Below, piece after piece: positions 1-6,914 of a stretch of 16,443 bases of DNA. The notes beneath the pieces are model-generated. The model did no database searches. It was not told where the DNA came from and was given only the letters and a program-made list of their open reading frames with translations. Numbering within the stretch: position 1 is the first letter of the stretch; every line of letters starts with the position of its first letter. This DNA comes from JAVBUY01 sp031552735 (GTDB lineage Bacteria; Bacillota; Clostridia; Christensenellales; Aristaeellaceae). The stretch covers positions 1 to 16,443 of the forward strand of contig JAVBMF010000048.1 of NCBI GenBank assembly GCA_031552735.1, written 5' to 3'. A program made the position numbers and the translations under genes.

Positions 1-125
1 AGATTCAAAACTCATTAAGAATCAACTGTCTGTCTCGCCGCTCTCCCCCCGAAGGGAAATCACGGCTTTTTCTCTCTTCCTGTATCGTTTTCAAGGATCG
101 CGCGCCCGCTCGTTTTGCGAGAGAG
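1..125 (-). other. Probable leader of a stable-RNA (rRNA) operon running off the left edge
   Basis: This stretch would be transcribed leftwards from the strong promoter at 133-161. It has no credible open reading frame. Read on the minus strand, it begins with a small CTCG/CGAG hairpin (109-121). It then carries GATCCTTGAAAACGATACAG (80-99), which resembles the boxA-type TTGAAAAC element of Firmicutes rRNA leaders and spacers. I infer an rRNA (or tRNA) operon just outside the window. No 16S sequence is reached inside it, so the identity of the downstream RNA is not shown. Confidence 0.45.
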
Positions 126-132
126 CCTGTAT

Positions 133-161
133 AGAATATCACGGCGGCTGCGCGATGTCAA
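133..161 (-). promoter_or_regulatory. Strong sigma-A promoter reading leftwards out of the window
   Basis: On the minus strand a perfect -35 box TTGACA (156-161) is followed by a 17-base spacer and the -10 box TATTCT (133-138). An AT-rich stretch lies upstream of the -35 (162-180), like an UP element. This layout is typical of rRNA promoters in Firmicutes. The promoter lies downstream of the glycosyltransferase terminator (218-242), so it starts a separate transcription unit. Confidence 0.75.
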
Positions 162-217
162 CCATCTTTTTTCGCTTTATGCAAAGTTTTTGCGCGGAAA
201 TAGCTGGAAAGAAATAA

Positions 218-242
218 GGCGGCGAGTGAAGCACTCGCCGCC
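218..242 (-). terminator. Rho-independent terminator of the glycosyltransferase operon
   Basis: GGCGGCGAGTG (218-228) and CACTCGCCGCC (232-242) form a perfect 11-bp stem with a 3-base loop. On the minus strand it is followed by TTATTTCTTTCC. It begins 16 bases past the stop codon of the glycosyltransferase, the expected place for the end of that operon. Confidence 0.85.
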
Positions 243-258
243 CAAACATCCCCCAACG

Positions 259-1419
259 CTACCTTCTCTCAATGCGCAAAATATCCAGGAAGAACCCGGC
301 GAAGAACAGCTCCGCGCCGATGATGATCATGGTGGCGGCGGGCATGGTCATGCGCATGAAGGATTCGGGGTTTAGGTTGCCAAAGTCGCTCTTGCCCCAC
401 ACCGCAACCGACAGGATGGACAGCACCACGCCAATGCCCACCAGCACCGCGCCGGAGATCATGCCCTTTTCGGTGGTCAGCTTCAGCAGCCACTGCATGC
501 GCTTGTCGGGCACGATGTACTTGGCAGTGATGGCGTATTGCTTGGTGAACGCCGCGAACAGCACAATGGTAAACCCGACGATCAGCGCGGTCATGCTGAA
601 CAGCAGCGTGTTCAAGTCCAGCACCACACCGGCGACGGTGATCGGCTTAAACACCAGCACCGCGCCCATCACCAGCCCCAGCACGAACAGCGCCAGCCCG
701 GGGTACAGGAACAGCCAGTTGGGGCTGTGCATCAGCAGGAACTTCAAATGCCGCCAGCCATCGCGGAAGCTGCGCAGGTGCGGCGGACGCGACCGGCCAT
801 CCTTGGCCAGCGTGGTGGGCACCTCGTCGATGCGATAACCGTGCAGCGTCGCCTGCACCACCATCTCGCTGGCGTACTCCATGCCCAGCGTTTTTAAGCC
901 CAGGTCGCGCATTTTCTGCGTGTTGTAGCCGCGCAGCCCGCAGTGGAAATCGCGAATCTTGCTGTGGAAGAACACGCGCCCCACAAACGACAGCACCGGG
1001 TTGCCGATGTACTTGTGCAGCGGCGGCATCGCGCCTTTCTCAATGCCCCCGGCAAAGCGGTCGCCCATCACCAGATCGGCGCCGTCGCGCAGGCGCAGCA
1101 CAAAGGGCATCAGCGCGGTGAAGTCATAGCTGTCGTCCGCGTCGCCCATGATGGTGTACCGGCCCAGCGCCGCGTTGGTGCCGCCGATCAGCGCCGCGCC
1201 ATACCCGCGCTGCGGCACATCGACGACGCGCGCGCCGCATGCCCGCGCAATCTCCTGCGAGCCGTCGGTGCTGCCGTTGTCGGCAATCAGCACCTCGCCG
1301 GACACGTTGTTCTCGGCCAGAAAGCGCAGCGCCTTTTTGATGCACACCTCCAGCGTCTCCGCCTCGTTCAGACAGGGCATCAGGATGGTCAGTTCCAGGC
1401 TGTTAGTGGGCTGTGTCAT
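259..1419 (-). CDS. Family 2 glycosyltransferase with C-terminal membrane domain (polyprenyl-phosphate sugar synthase type)
   Basis: 386 aa. The N-terminal two thirds is a GT-A fold family 2 glycosyltransferase: the nucleotide-binding start ILMPCLNEAETL (about 12-23), ADNGSTDG (46-53) and the DxD motif in GDADDSYDF (D93, D95). The last 150 or so residues hold about four hydrophobic segments, as in enzymes that move a sugar from a nucleotide donor to a polyprenyl phosphate at the membrane. I start at ATG 1419 because GGAGG lies 8 bases upstream. The ATG at 1434 adds five residues and has no good ribosome site. The gene overlaps the end of the upstream membrane protein by 17 bases, so the two are co-translated. 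I infer that it supplies a lipid-linked sugar to that neighbour; the sugar cannot be told from sequence. Confidence 0.88.
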   Translation of the reverse strand: MTQPTNSLELTILMPCLNEAETLEVCIKKALRFLAENNVSGEVLIADNGSTDGSQEIARACGARVVDVPQRGYGAALIGGTNAALGRYTIMGDADDSYDFTALMPFVLRLRDGADLVMGDRFAGGIEKGAMPPLHKYIGNPVLSFVGRVFFHSKIRDFHCGLRGYNTQKMRDLGLKTLGMEYASEMVVQATLHGYRIDEVPTTLAKDGRSRPPHLRSFRDGWRHLKFLLMHSPNWLFLYPGLALFVLGLVMGAVLVFKPITVAGVVLDLNTLLFSMTALIVGFTIVLFAAFTKQYAITAKYIVPDKRMQWLLKLTTEKGMISGAVLVGIGVVLSILSVAVWGKSDFGNLNPESFMRMTMPAATMIIIGAELFFAGFFLDILRIERR

Positions 1420-3184
1420 CTGCGTGTCCTCCATCGGTTGTGGTCTTGGGGGAATCGAGCAGCGCGTATAGCGGGAAGAACACGCCGATCAGGAAAATGG
1501 GGTACCCGTAGCGGTAGTCGCTCCAACTGCTGGTGGCCAGCAGCGCCAGATAGTTCAGCACCGTGGGCAGCAGCGCCCACAGCAGCATCGCTTTTTTGCG
1601 GAATACGCAGTGGAACACCGCGAACAGCAGCACCGCCACCCAGATGCCCATGCTCCACAGGAAGCTGGCCGGGATCGGCTCCATCAGCGCGCCGTTGATG
1701 CGGTTCATCTCGGTCCAGTAGAACGACTCGCGGTTCTTTAGCCCGTACTGCGCGATCTCCTCCGGGAAGTACAGCTCCTCCTGCACATACGCGTCGGAAA
1801 AGCCGGTCACGTTGACCACCTTGTGGTCTTTGAGCAGGATGCTCCAGTACGCGTTGCAGCGCAGCAGCAGCCCGCGCAGCGTCAGGCCGGGGTTCTTGAC
1901 CAGCGTGCGCAGGTACAGCCCCATCAGCTCGCCCATGCGCACCTCTTCCATGTCGTAGAAGCTGTCGCTGAACCACGTCGGCATGTACTCCGCCTGGCGC
2001 GCGTCCAAGTCGGGGATGATGCGCTCCAGCAGCGCCTGATCCGCGTCGGAGAACACGCCGTATTCGTAATACACGCCCTGCAAGTCGTGCAGCAGCGAGT
2101 AGTAGCGCGCGTCGTCGGACTTCTCCTCGTGCTCGATGTGCAGCGCGCCCTGATAGATCGGCCCCTTGACCACGCCGACGACGGCGATGGCGGCGACCAG
2201 CACCAGCGGCAGCGCCCACTTGCGGTAGCGGATAGCCAAGTATACCAGCGCGATGCCCGCGCCAATGAACGGCGCGATGCCGTTCTGGCGGAACAGGTAG
2301 ATGCCCGCCAGCGACACGCCGATCTGCGTCAGCGGCAGCGCGATGCCGCCCGGTTCACCGTTCAGCCGCCGCATCAGCACCAGCAGCGCGCAGGTCAGCA
2401 GCACCAGCAGGAAGGAAAAGGGAATGTCCTTCCAGATGGTGTTGATTTGCAGGCCGTTGTTGGGCAGCATGGTGAATACGCACACGCCCACGCACAGCGC
2501 GTAGTACGACAGGCCGCGCCGGTGAAGCAGCATGGCGGCGGTGGCGATGGCGCAGGAAACCAGCGCGCACTGCACCACCACCACAAACGCGATGCGCGGC
2601 GAAATGGCCAGCAGCGCGCGGATGCACAGCGTGTACAGCGGCGAGTGCCAGTCGGATAGCGGCGCGGCCTCGATGGCCTGCGAGATGTGCGTGTTGGAAT
2701 CAATGGACATGACGGCGGGGTTAAACGCCTCGTGATAGACCAGCAGCGGGCCCATGGCCAGCGCGGCCAAGATCGCCCATTTCAGCCAGTAGGGGCCGGT
2801 GCCCGGCGTGCGCGGCTTGTCCGCGATGCGGTCCATCTGCCGCACGATGACCCGCGCGAGGAAGCACGCAAAGACGGCGCACGGGATGACCTCCCACGTC
2901 AGCGCCACGCGGTTAAATAGGAAGTAATTGCCCCACAGCGCAAACGTGAGGTAGGCCGACAGCACGAAAAACCAAACGGTTTCGGCCACCGAGGCAAAGC
3001 CAAAGCGCAGCGTGGGCAGGCAGGCCAGCACCCACAGCGTCAGCGGCAGCAAAAACAGCAGGTCGATAAACACAAAGCCGCGCGCCGCGCGCACCAGCAG
3101 GAAGGCCGCCGCCAGCACAAACAGCGCGCCCTGCCCCGCGCGCGCGGACAAAAGCCGGGCGGTTCTCTCACGTATGGATCGCAT
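1403..3184 (-). CDS. Large multi-span membrane protein, GT-C / DUF6020-like putative glycosyltransferase
   Basis: 593 aa with roughly ten or more hydrophobic segments spread along its length and a large outside-type loop in the middle (about residues 355-480). After the early membrane spans comes MSIDSNTH (D162) and then SDWHSPLYT (D178, H180). An acidic residue in the first outer loop plus a D-x-H-P/S-x-Y/H-T motif is the pattern I associate with DUF6020 and other GT-C enzymes that use polyprenyl-phosphate sugars. The start ATG 3184 has AGAGGGG upstream. It is the first gene of a two-gene operon with the family 2 glycosyltransferase, which could make its lipid-linked donor. The likely role is decorating a surface polymer or protein. 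The family call is from memory of motifs; the pairing is inference. Confidence 0.7.
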   Translation of the reverse strand: MRSIRERTARLLSARAGQGALFVLAAAFLLVRAARGFVFIDLLFLLPLTLWVLACLPTLRFGFASVAETVWFFVLSAYLTFALWGNYFLFNRVALTWEVIPCAVFACFLARVIVRQMDRIADKPRTPGTGPYWLKWAILAALAMGPLLVYHEAFNPAVMSIDSNTHISQAIEAAPLSDWHSPLYTLCIRALLAISPRIAFVVVVQCALVSCAIATAAMLLHRRGLSYYALCVGVCVFTMLPNNGLQINTIWKDIPFSFLLVLLTCALLVLMRRLNGEPGGIALPLTQIGVSLAGIYLFRQNGIAPFIGAGIALVYLAIRYRKWALPLVLVAAIAVVGVVKGPIYQGALHIEHEEKSDDARYYSLLHDLQGVYYEYGVFSDADQALLERIIPDLDARQAEYMPTWFSDSFYDMEEVRMGELMGLYLRTLVKNPGLTLRGLLLRCNAYWSILLKDHKVVNVTGFSDAYVQEELYFPEEIAQYGLKNRESFYWTEMNRINGALMEPIPASFLWSMGIWVAVLLFAVFHCVFRKKAMLLWALLPTVLNYLALLATSSWSDYRYGYPIFLIGVFFPLYALLDSPKTTTDGGHADDTAH

Positions 3185-3209
3185 CCGGGTGTTCCCCTCT
3201 TCTTCTGTG

Positions 3210-3225
3210 TATAGATGTGTCTATA
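3210..3225. promoter_or_regulatory. Palindrome (possible operator) over the glycosyltransferase promoter
   Basis: TATAGA-TGTG-TCTATA is a perfect 6-4-6 inverted repeat. It overlaps the -10 box (3223-3228) and covers the expected start of transcription. A repressor binding here would block the operon, but no regulator gene is visible nearby and a chance palindrome of this size in AT-rich sequence is possible. Confidence 0.35.
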
Positions 3226-3251
3226 TTACCAGAAAATAGAGAAGGCGGCAA
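3223..3251 (-). promoter_or_regulatory. Candidate promoter of the membrane protein / glycosyltransferase operon
   Basis: On the minus strand TTGCCG (3246-3251) and TAATAT (3223-3228) are 17 bases apart, and TGG immediately before the -10 gives an extended -10 (TGn). The -35 falls inside the terminator stem of the prophage lysis genes, so one operon's end doubles as the next one's promoter. The first gene starts 38 bases further on. Confidence 0.5.
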
Positions 3252-3267
3252 GTGGTGGCTTGCCGCC
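3244..3267 (-). terminator. Rho-independent terminator at the end of the prophage lysis module
   Basis: GGCGGCAAG (3244-3252) and CTTGCCGCC (3259-3267) form a 9-bp GC-rich stem with a 6-base loop. On the minus strand it is followed by TTCTCTATTTTCT. It lies 12 bases past the holin stop codon and marks the end of phage transcription. Confidence 0.75.
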
Positions 3268-3279
3268 GAAACACCTGTA

Positions 3280-3477
3280 TCAAAACTCGTTTCGATTATC
3301 CGGGTTATTGACCACCCCGAACGCCACCAGCGCGGCCATCAGCGCCTGCACAATGCCGTCCCAGCCGGGGATTTCCACACCAAACCATTCCTTGCACACC
3401 AGCGCAATCAGCGCGGCCAGCGCGACCCACGCCGCCCACGACTGCGAGCGGTTTTTCATCTTCTCCCATAGTGTCAT
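3280..3477 (-). CDS. Phage holin (phi LC3 / Phage_holin_1-like)
   Basis: 65 aa with two hydrophobic stretches, about 14-33 (SWAAWVALAALIALVC) and 40-57 (GIVQALMAALVAFGVV). It ends with the motif VVNNPDNRNEF, close to the NNPT/DxxxF tail of small holins in Clostridia prophages. Holins form lesions in the membrane so that the endolysin can reach the wall. The start overlaps the stop of the upstream small membrane protein (ATGA), and the endolysin lies two genes upstream, giving a compact lysis module. Length and motif fit the family well. Confidence 0.85.
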   Translation of the reverse strand: MTLWEKMKNRSQSWAAWVALAALIALVCKEWFGVEIPGWDGIVQALMAALVAFGVVNNPDNRNEF

Positions 3478-3815
3478 GCCCTTGTCCTCACTTTCTTTTG
3501 TTGTTCAGTCGGCAACTCCTGCATGTCCTGCATCAGCCCGCAGATCATCCCATTGCCGCCCAGCGCCTTGTACTGGGCGAACATATCCAGCATGGATTCG
3601 CGCTCCAGGATCGGCCAGTACCCCGCCGATGCGGCATGGGTGTAGCCTTGGATGATCCGGTCGCGCAGCAGCGCGCGCATGCCCAGCTTGAGCGCGGCGT
3701 TCTCGGCGTTGGCGGTTTTCAGGCGTTTTGCCAGTTGCCAATACCCCATCGCCAGCGCCGCCGCCACCAGCCCCATCGCGTACTGAAGCCAGTATTTGAC
3801 CACATCGTCCCGCAT
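3474..3815 (-). CDS. Small membrane-anchored protein of the phage lysis module
   Basis: 113 aa. One N-terminal membrane segment (about 8-27) is followed by a helical, probably coiled-coil stretch. Then comes a block, LGMRALLRDRIIQGYTH...YKALGGNG...ELPT, that I recognise as conserved among small proteins next to holins in Clostridia prophages, though I know no proven function. It may be a second holin or a holin regulator. I chose ATG 3815 because GGGGAGG lies 9 bases upstream; upstream codons only shadow the endolysin gene. It starts 5 bases after the endolysin stop and overlaps the holin start by 4 bases. Confidence 0.75.
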   Translation of the reverse strand: MRDDVVKYWLQYAMGLVAAALAMGYWQLAKRLKTANAENAALKLGMRALLRDRIIQGYTHAASAGYWPILERESMLDMFAQYKALGGNGMICGLMQDMQELPTEQQKKVRTRA

Positions 3816-3820
3816 GCGCG

Positions 3821-4654
3821 TCAGCCTCCCCGCACGAGCGCGCCGCTGGACATGCCCGCCAGCAGGTCGAACACCGCGACGATCGCGCGCGCCTCGTCGG
3901 CGGTGCCGCAGGGAATCCACACGCCGGGACCCTCGCCCCACACGCCCGGCGCCCCATCCCCGCCCGCGCCCCGCACGCCCGGCTCCCCATCCCCGCCCGC
4001 GTCGCTACCGTCCGCCCACGTCACCCGCAAAAAGTCCTTGCTCGCCCAGCCGGTCACGCCGCCATACGCGATCCGCGCCCAGCCGTCGCCGTCCTCGATC
4101 ACATCCACCACCGCCCCGCGCGGCGCCTTGCCCACGCGCGCGGCATGGATGTCCGGCGTCTCGCGCACGTTCAGCGCGCCCTCCTGCGTCCCCACCACCG
4201 CCGTGCCGATCACCGGCTGCGGCGTCTGTCCCCTGTATTCCACTTGATCCATCTCCCCCCAGTGTGTCCAGCCCTTGATGCTGGTGTCGGCCTTGGCATT
4301 GGGCGGCGTGGCGTGCACAATGCGCAGCGGGTGCACGCGCGTCACGCAGCCGACGTGGTACAGGTTGCCGAGCCCGTCGCCGCGAAACGCTTCGGGCTCG
4401 CCGCCGTCAAACCGCCGCTTGAATACCGCCATGCCGACGGCCAAGTCCTGTTCGCCGTTGATCTCGCCGCGGCGCGCGCAGTGCTGGCGATACTGGCTGT
4501 TGCTGCCGTGCGCGACGCGCCCGCCGCACTGCCTGTACACGCGCACCCACGCGCCGGAGCAGTCGATGCCAGACTGGTCATTGCTGCCCGGCGACGCGTA
4601 CGGCCACCCGATGATCTGCTCAAACAGTGCGGCGGCGGCTTCCGCAGGAATCAT
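3821..4654 (-). CDS. Endolysin: NlpC/P60 peptidase with SH3 cell-wall-binding domain
   Basis: 277 aa. The NlpC/P60 domain (about 1-142) shows the catalytic cysteine in GIDCSGAW (C32), the histidine in LYHVGC (H100) and a third polar residue in RIVHATPP (H114). It would cut peptide cross-links of peptidoglycan. An SH3-type domain follows (about 152-212, with LNVRETPD and GWASKDFLRV). A glycine-rich linker with repeated GGDGxPGVxG and a 40-residue C-terminal tail follow. I chose the ATG at 4654: the strong AGGAGGG sits 7 bases upstream of it but directly against the other ATG at 4660. The gene follows a terminator (4684-4716) that ends the defence-like cassette, so how it is transcribed is a question in itself. 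Confidence 0.9.
   Translation of the reverse strand: MIPAEAAAALFEQIIGWPYASPGSNDQSGIDCSGAWVRVYRQCGGRVAHGSNSQYRQHCARRGEINGEQDLAVGMAVFKRRFDGGEPEAFRGDGLGNLYHVGCVTRVHPLRIVHATPPNAKADTSIKGWTHWGEMDQVEYRGQTPQPVIGTAVVGTQEGALNVRETPDIHAARVGKAPRGAVVDVIEDGDGWARIAYGGVTGWASKDFLRVTWADGSDAGGDGEPGVRGAGGDGAPGVWGEGPGVWIPCGTADEARAIVAVFDLLAGMSSGALVRGG
3920..4006. repeat. 33-bp imperfect tandem repeat inside the endolysin linker
   Basis: CACGCCCGGC followed by CCCCATCCCCGCCCGCG recurs with a 33-base period (from 3941 and from 3974), with a degenerate shorter copy from 3920. In protein it gives the 11-residue unit GAGGDGxPGVxG. It is in frame and most likely forms a flexible linker that can vary in length by slippage. 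Confidence 0.7.
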
Positions 4655-4675
4655 AAGCATCCCTCCTTTTGTGCA

Positions 4676-4716
4676 TAAAACAACCCCCTTCAGAAATCCT
4701 CATGTTCTGAAGGAGG
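4676..4716 (-). terminator. Rho-independent terminator after the ATPase-RloB cassette
   Basis: On the minus strand a 12-bp stem (4705-4716 with 4684-4695, one G-U pair) and a 9-base loop are followed by TTGTTTTA (4676-4683). It starts 21 bases past the RloB stop and ends 21 bases before the endolysin start, with no room for a full promoter between. It separates the cassette from the lysis genes. Confidence 0.8.
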
Positions 4717-4737
4717 TTTAAGGTGTCCCAATGTTTT

Positions 4738-5385
4738 CTATTGGTCGTTGTTGGGCAAAAGTTCTTGAACCAACACATGCACGCTGGTGCAGGGATTCAT
4801 ATCGGGAACATCCCGGCATATATTGTATTTCTTGTCCGCATTCTGTTTGCACCGTGCCTGTGCCCGCTCAATCGCCTTGGCGATATTCTTCCCCTCTATG
4901 ATTCTTTGGATTTGCTTGGCATCGCCCTTTTTATATCGCGCGCCCAGCCACTTTGTCAGCCGATCTTCCGCTTCCTCCACCGTATATTTTTGTTTCACGT
5001 CCTCCACGTGCATCAACAGCCACGTTTCAAAGCAAGCATTGGAATACAAAGTCTTGTAGCCTTTCTTGCGCATTTCCCGTATCAACTCGCCGATTTCCGG
5101 GGGTGCGTCACAGTCAAACACTAGATACTTGGCATCATCGCGATGGTCGGCAGCCCGGGGATTGCTCTGAAAGAATTTCTCCGCTCTATGCAGCACGTTC
5201 GTTGCCGTTTTTCCTTTGCAGTTGACCGGTTCCAGATTACTATACCGGTCCTGTCGCACCATTTCTTTCAGTGCATTAAAATATGCTAGCTCTGATTTGC
5301 CCTCAACAAAAAGAATCAGGCGTCCCAAATGCGTCTCGCGTGTTGCTTTCCCGCGCTTTTTCGTTTGTACAGGTATTCGCTTCAT
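4738..5385 (-). CDS. rloB: RloB-family protein (probable Toprim-like effector of an RloA/RloB anti-phage pair)
   Basis: 215 aa, a usual length for RloB. The N-terminus is basic. LFVEGKSELAYFNAL (E28) and VFDCDAPPE (D91, D93) look like the glutamate and DxD of a Toprim nuclease fold. SNACFETWLLMHV (115-127) and NPCTSVHVLVQEL (197-209) are the other blocks I associate with RloB (RloB/AbiLii). Proteins of this kind sit beside AAA15 or OLD-type ATPases and act in abortive infection, as in AbiL and, with the related AriB, PARIS. The start codon overlaps the ATPase stop (ATGA), so the two are made together. The codon mix and GC are visibly lower than in flanking phage genes. The family is fairly sure; nuclease activity is inference. 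Confidence 0.85.
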   Translation of the reverse strand: MKRIPVQTKKRGKATRETHLGRLILFVEGKSELAYFNALKEMVRQDRYSNLEPVNCKGKTATNVLHRAEKFFQSNPRAADHRDDAKYLVFDCDAPPEIGELIREMRKKGYKTLYSNACFETWLLMHVEDVKQKYTVEEAEDRLTKWLGARYKKGDAKQIQRIIEGKNIAKAIERAQARCKQNADKKYNICRDVPDMNPCTSVHVLVQELLPNNDQ

Positions 5386-6668
5386 GGCGCAGCCTCCGCT
5401 TCTTCCTCCATCACCTCGCGGATAATGGGAATCGCGCCATACTTGCCCTGCAAGTAGTTCTTCTGGAAGTTGACATCCTCGCGCTCTTTCAAATCGGACA
5501 GGCTGAAGATCTCGGACGCACCCTGCTCGTCCTTCTCGACAAACACAATCTCATCCCTGCGGAACTGCGCGCTGGACAGCATGGACACATCGTGCGTGGT
5601 GAAAATAAGCTGCGCGCGCGTGTTGCTCTCCGCTTGGAATAAATCGACGATAAACTTAGAGAGAAACGGATGCAAATGCGCCGACATTTCGTCCGCGATA
5701 AAGACGCCGCCACGGTCAATCGCATCCGTGATGTCTTCAATCAGCTCCAAGAATTGCTTTGTCCCCGAGGACTCACGTTCAAGCGGAAATATGACTGTCC
5801 CGACCTCGCGCTTGTCCGCATCGTACACAGTGTGCACAATGTCCAGCACATATCGGGTGATCGGTTTACGGCCAGGAAGGCTAAATTCCTGGCTGCGAAT
5901 CTCCAAATCGCGAATCGAAAAATCCGCCAGTTTGATCAGCGGCAAGCAGCGCTCCCGAAAATGAATTGCGCCCTCTTCGTTTATAAAGGAAACCGCAGGG
6001 AACGTTTCATGGGCGCGCTTGATCGACGATTCATAGAAAATCGTATCATACATCACATACTCTCTTGCAAAGAAACGCCAAAACCCGCTGAACAACGTCT
6101 CCTTTGCTTCTTTGTCCAAGAACACTAGCATTGCGGACGCAAACAGTTCGCGCGGGGATATCTTGTCATACTTGCTTAGGAATGGTTGTGCCTTTTTTCC
6201 AAAGGCCAACGAATCGCCGCGTCGGGTAAAAACGTCTTGCGTGCCCACATAATAGACCTCTTCGACAACCTGATCGTCCACCAAGGAAAATCCATAGTCA
6301 TGCGTTTTGCCGTCGGCAAAAAAGACGATTTGAAACTCCGTCGGTTCCTTCCGATCAGGCGAGAGCAAAAACGGCTCGTATGGGGGCGCATTTGAAATGC
6401 TCTCCGCACTGTCGCCATCATCGATTGCCGGGCGCTGAAAAATCTTCTGCTTGAAGAAGTGCATCGCGCGGATGAGGTTCGACTTGCCGGAGGCATTTGC
6501 GCCATAGATCGCAGTCGTTTTCAGCAGTTTGGGGCAACCCTTCTCGATCAGGATGTGGGAGGGATGCTGCGCGTAGGATGTCGCACGCATATCCAACACG
6601 ACTTCGTCACGAAAAGAAGCGAAGTTCTTTACTCTGAACATCACCAACATTACTGCATCATCCTTCAT
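5382..6668 (-). CDS. AAA15/OLD-like ATPase, RloA-type partner of RloB
   Basis: 428 aa. It opens with FRVKNFASFRDEVVLDM, the usual first strand of this ATPase group. Walker A is GANASGKS (56-63), the ABC-type signature ESSGTKQF is at about 299-306, Walker B is GVFIADEM (D326, E327), and the switch histidine is in FTTHD (H359). This is an SMC/ABC-like head with a short middle insert, as in RloA, AbiLi and AriA. In known pairs the ATPase senses a phage trigger and holds or releases the effector. ATG 6668 is chosen because GGGAGGG lies 8 bases upstream. It is encoded with rloB on one transcript, inserted between tail and lysis genes. The ATPase class is certain; the defence role is inferred from the partner and position. 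Confidence 0.88.
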   Translation of the reverse strand: MKDDAVMLVMFRVKNFASFRDEVVLDMRATSYAQHPSHILIEKGCPKLLKTTAIYGANASGKSNLIRAMHFFKQKIFQRPAIDDGDSAESISNAPPYEPFLLSPDRKEPTEFQIVFFADGKTHDYGFSLVDDQVVEEVYYVGTQDVFTRRGDSLAFGKKAQPFLSKYDKISPRELFASAMLVFLDKEAKETLFSGFWRFFAREYVMYDTIFYESSIKRAHETFPAVSFINEEGAIHFRERCLPLIKLADFSIRDLEIRSQEFSLPGRKPITRYVLDIVHTVYDADKREVGTVIFPLERESSGTKQFLELIEDITDAIDRGGVFIADEMSAHLHPFLSKFIVDLFQAESNTRAQLIFTTHDVSMLSSAQFRRDEIVFVEKDEQGASEIFSLSDLKEREDVNFQKNYLQGKYGAIPIIREVMEEEAEAAP

Positions 6669-6685
6669 ATCAATTTCCCTCCCAC

Positions 6686-6714
6686 ATTGTACCGTTTTCC
6701 CACCCTATGCGCAA
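6686..6714 (-). promoter_or_regulatory. Weak candidate promoter for the ATPase-RloB cassette
   Basis: TTGCGC (6709-6714), a 17-base spacer and TACAAT (6686-6691) on the minus strand fit a sigma-A promoter with a good -10 and a poor -35. The expected start of transcription would fall at or inside the ribosome site (6677-6683), which counts against it unless the message is almost leaderless. The whole 6669-6787 stretch is AT-rich, unlike the phage genes, and holds no other gene that I can see. Confidence 0.35.
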
Positions 6715-6787
6715 CAGCTATTTTCTGATTTTTCCGCTTTTTCCGGAGTTTATGCGCATTTTGATTTAAATTTTCTTGTTTTCGAGT

Positions 6788-6913
6788 CTAAATTTTCTCT
6801 TTTTCAGGATTTTCCTCCCCCACCATCCCCGCAACCTCCGCGCGCCATCTCTCCGGCACGTCGGCCAGCGCCATCAGCCCGGCCAGGATGCGCCGCGCAT
6901 AAATCACTGCCAT
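6788..6913 (-). CDS. CD1375-like phage micro-protein
   Basis: 41 aa, too short for ordinary gene finders. It starts MAVIYARRILAGLMALADVP and continues with ERWRAEVAGMV. This matches the pattern of CD1375 family proteins (M-A-x-I-Y-A, then a short hydrophobic helix, V-P, and a charged helix), which sit downstream of tail fibre genes in Clostridia phages. Their function is unknown to me. ATG 6913 lies one base past the stop of the upstream gene, so translation is probably coupled. It is the last gene of the tail block before the foreign-looking cassette. Confidence 0.75.
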   Translation of the reverse strand: MAVIYARRILAGLMALADVPERWRAEVAGMVGEENPEKEKI

Positions 6914-6914
6914 G

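Noticed and set aside
3474..3941. Longer form (155 residues) of the small lysis-module protein
   Set aside because: The extra N-terminus is an arginine-rich out-of-frame reading of the endolysin end; ATG 3815 has the ribosome site.
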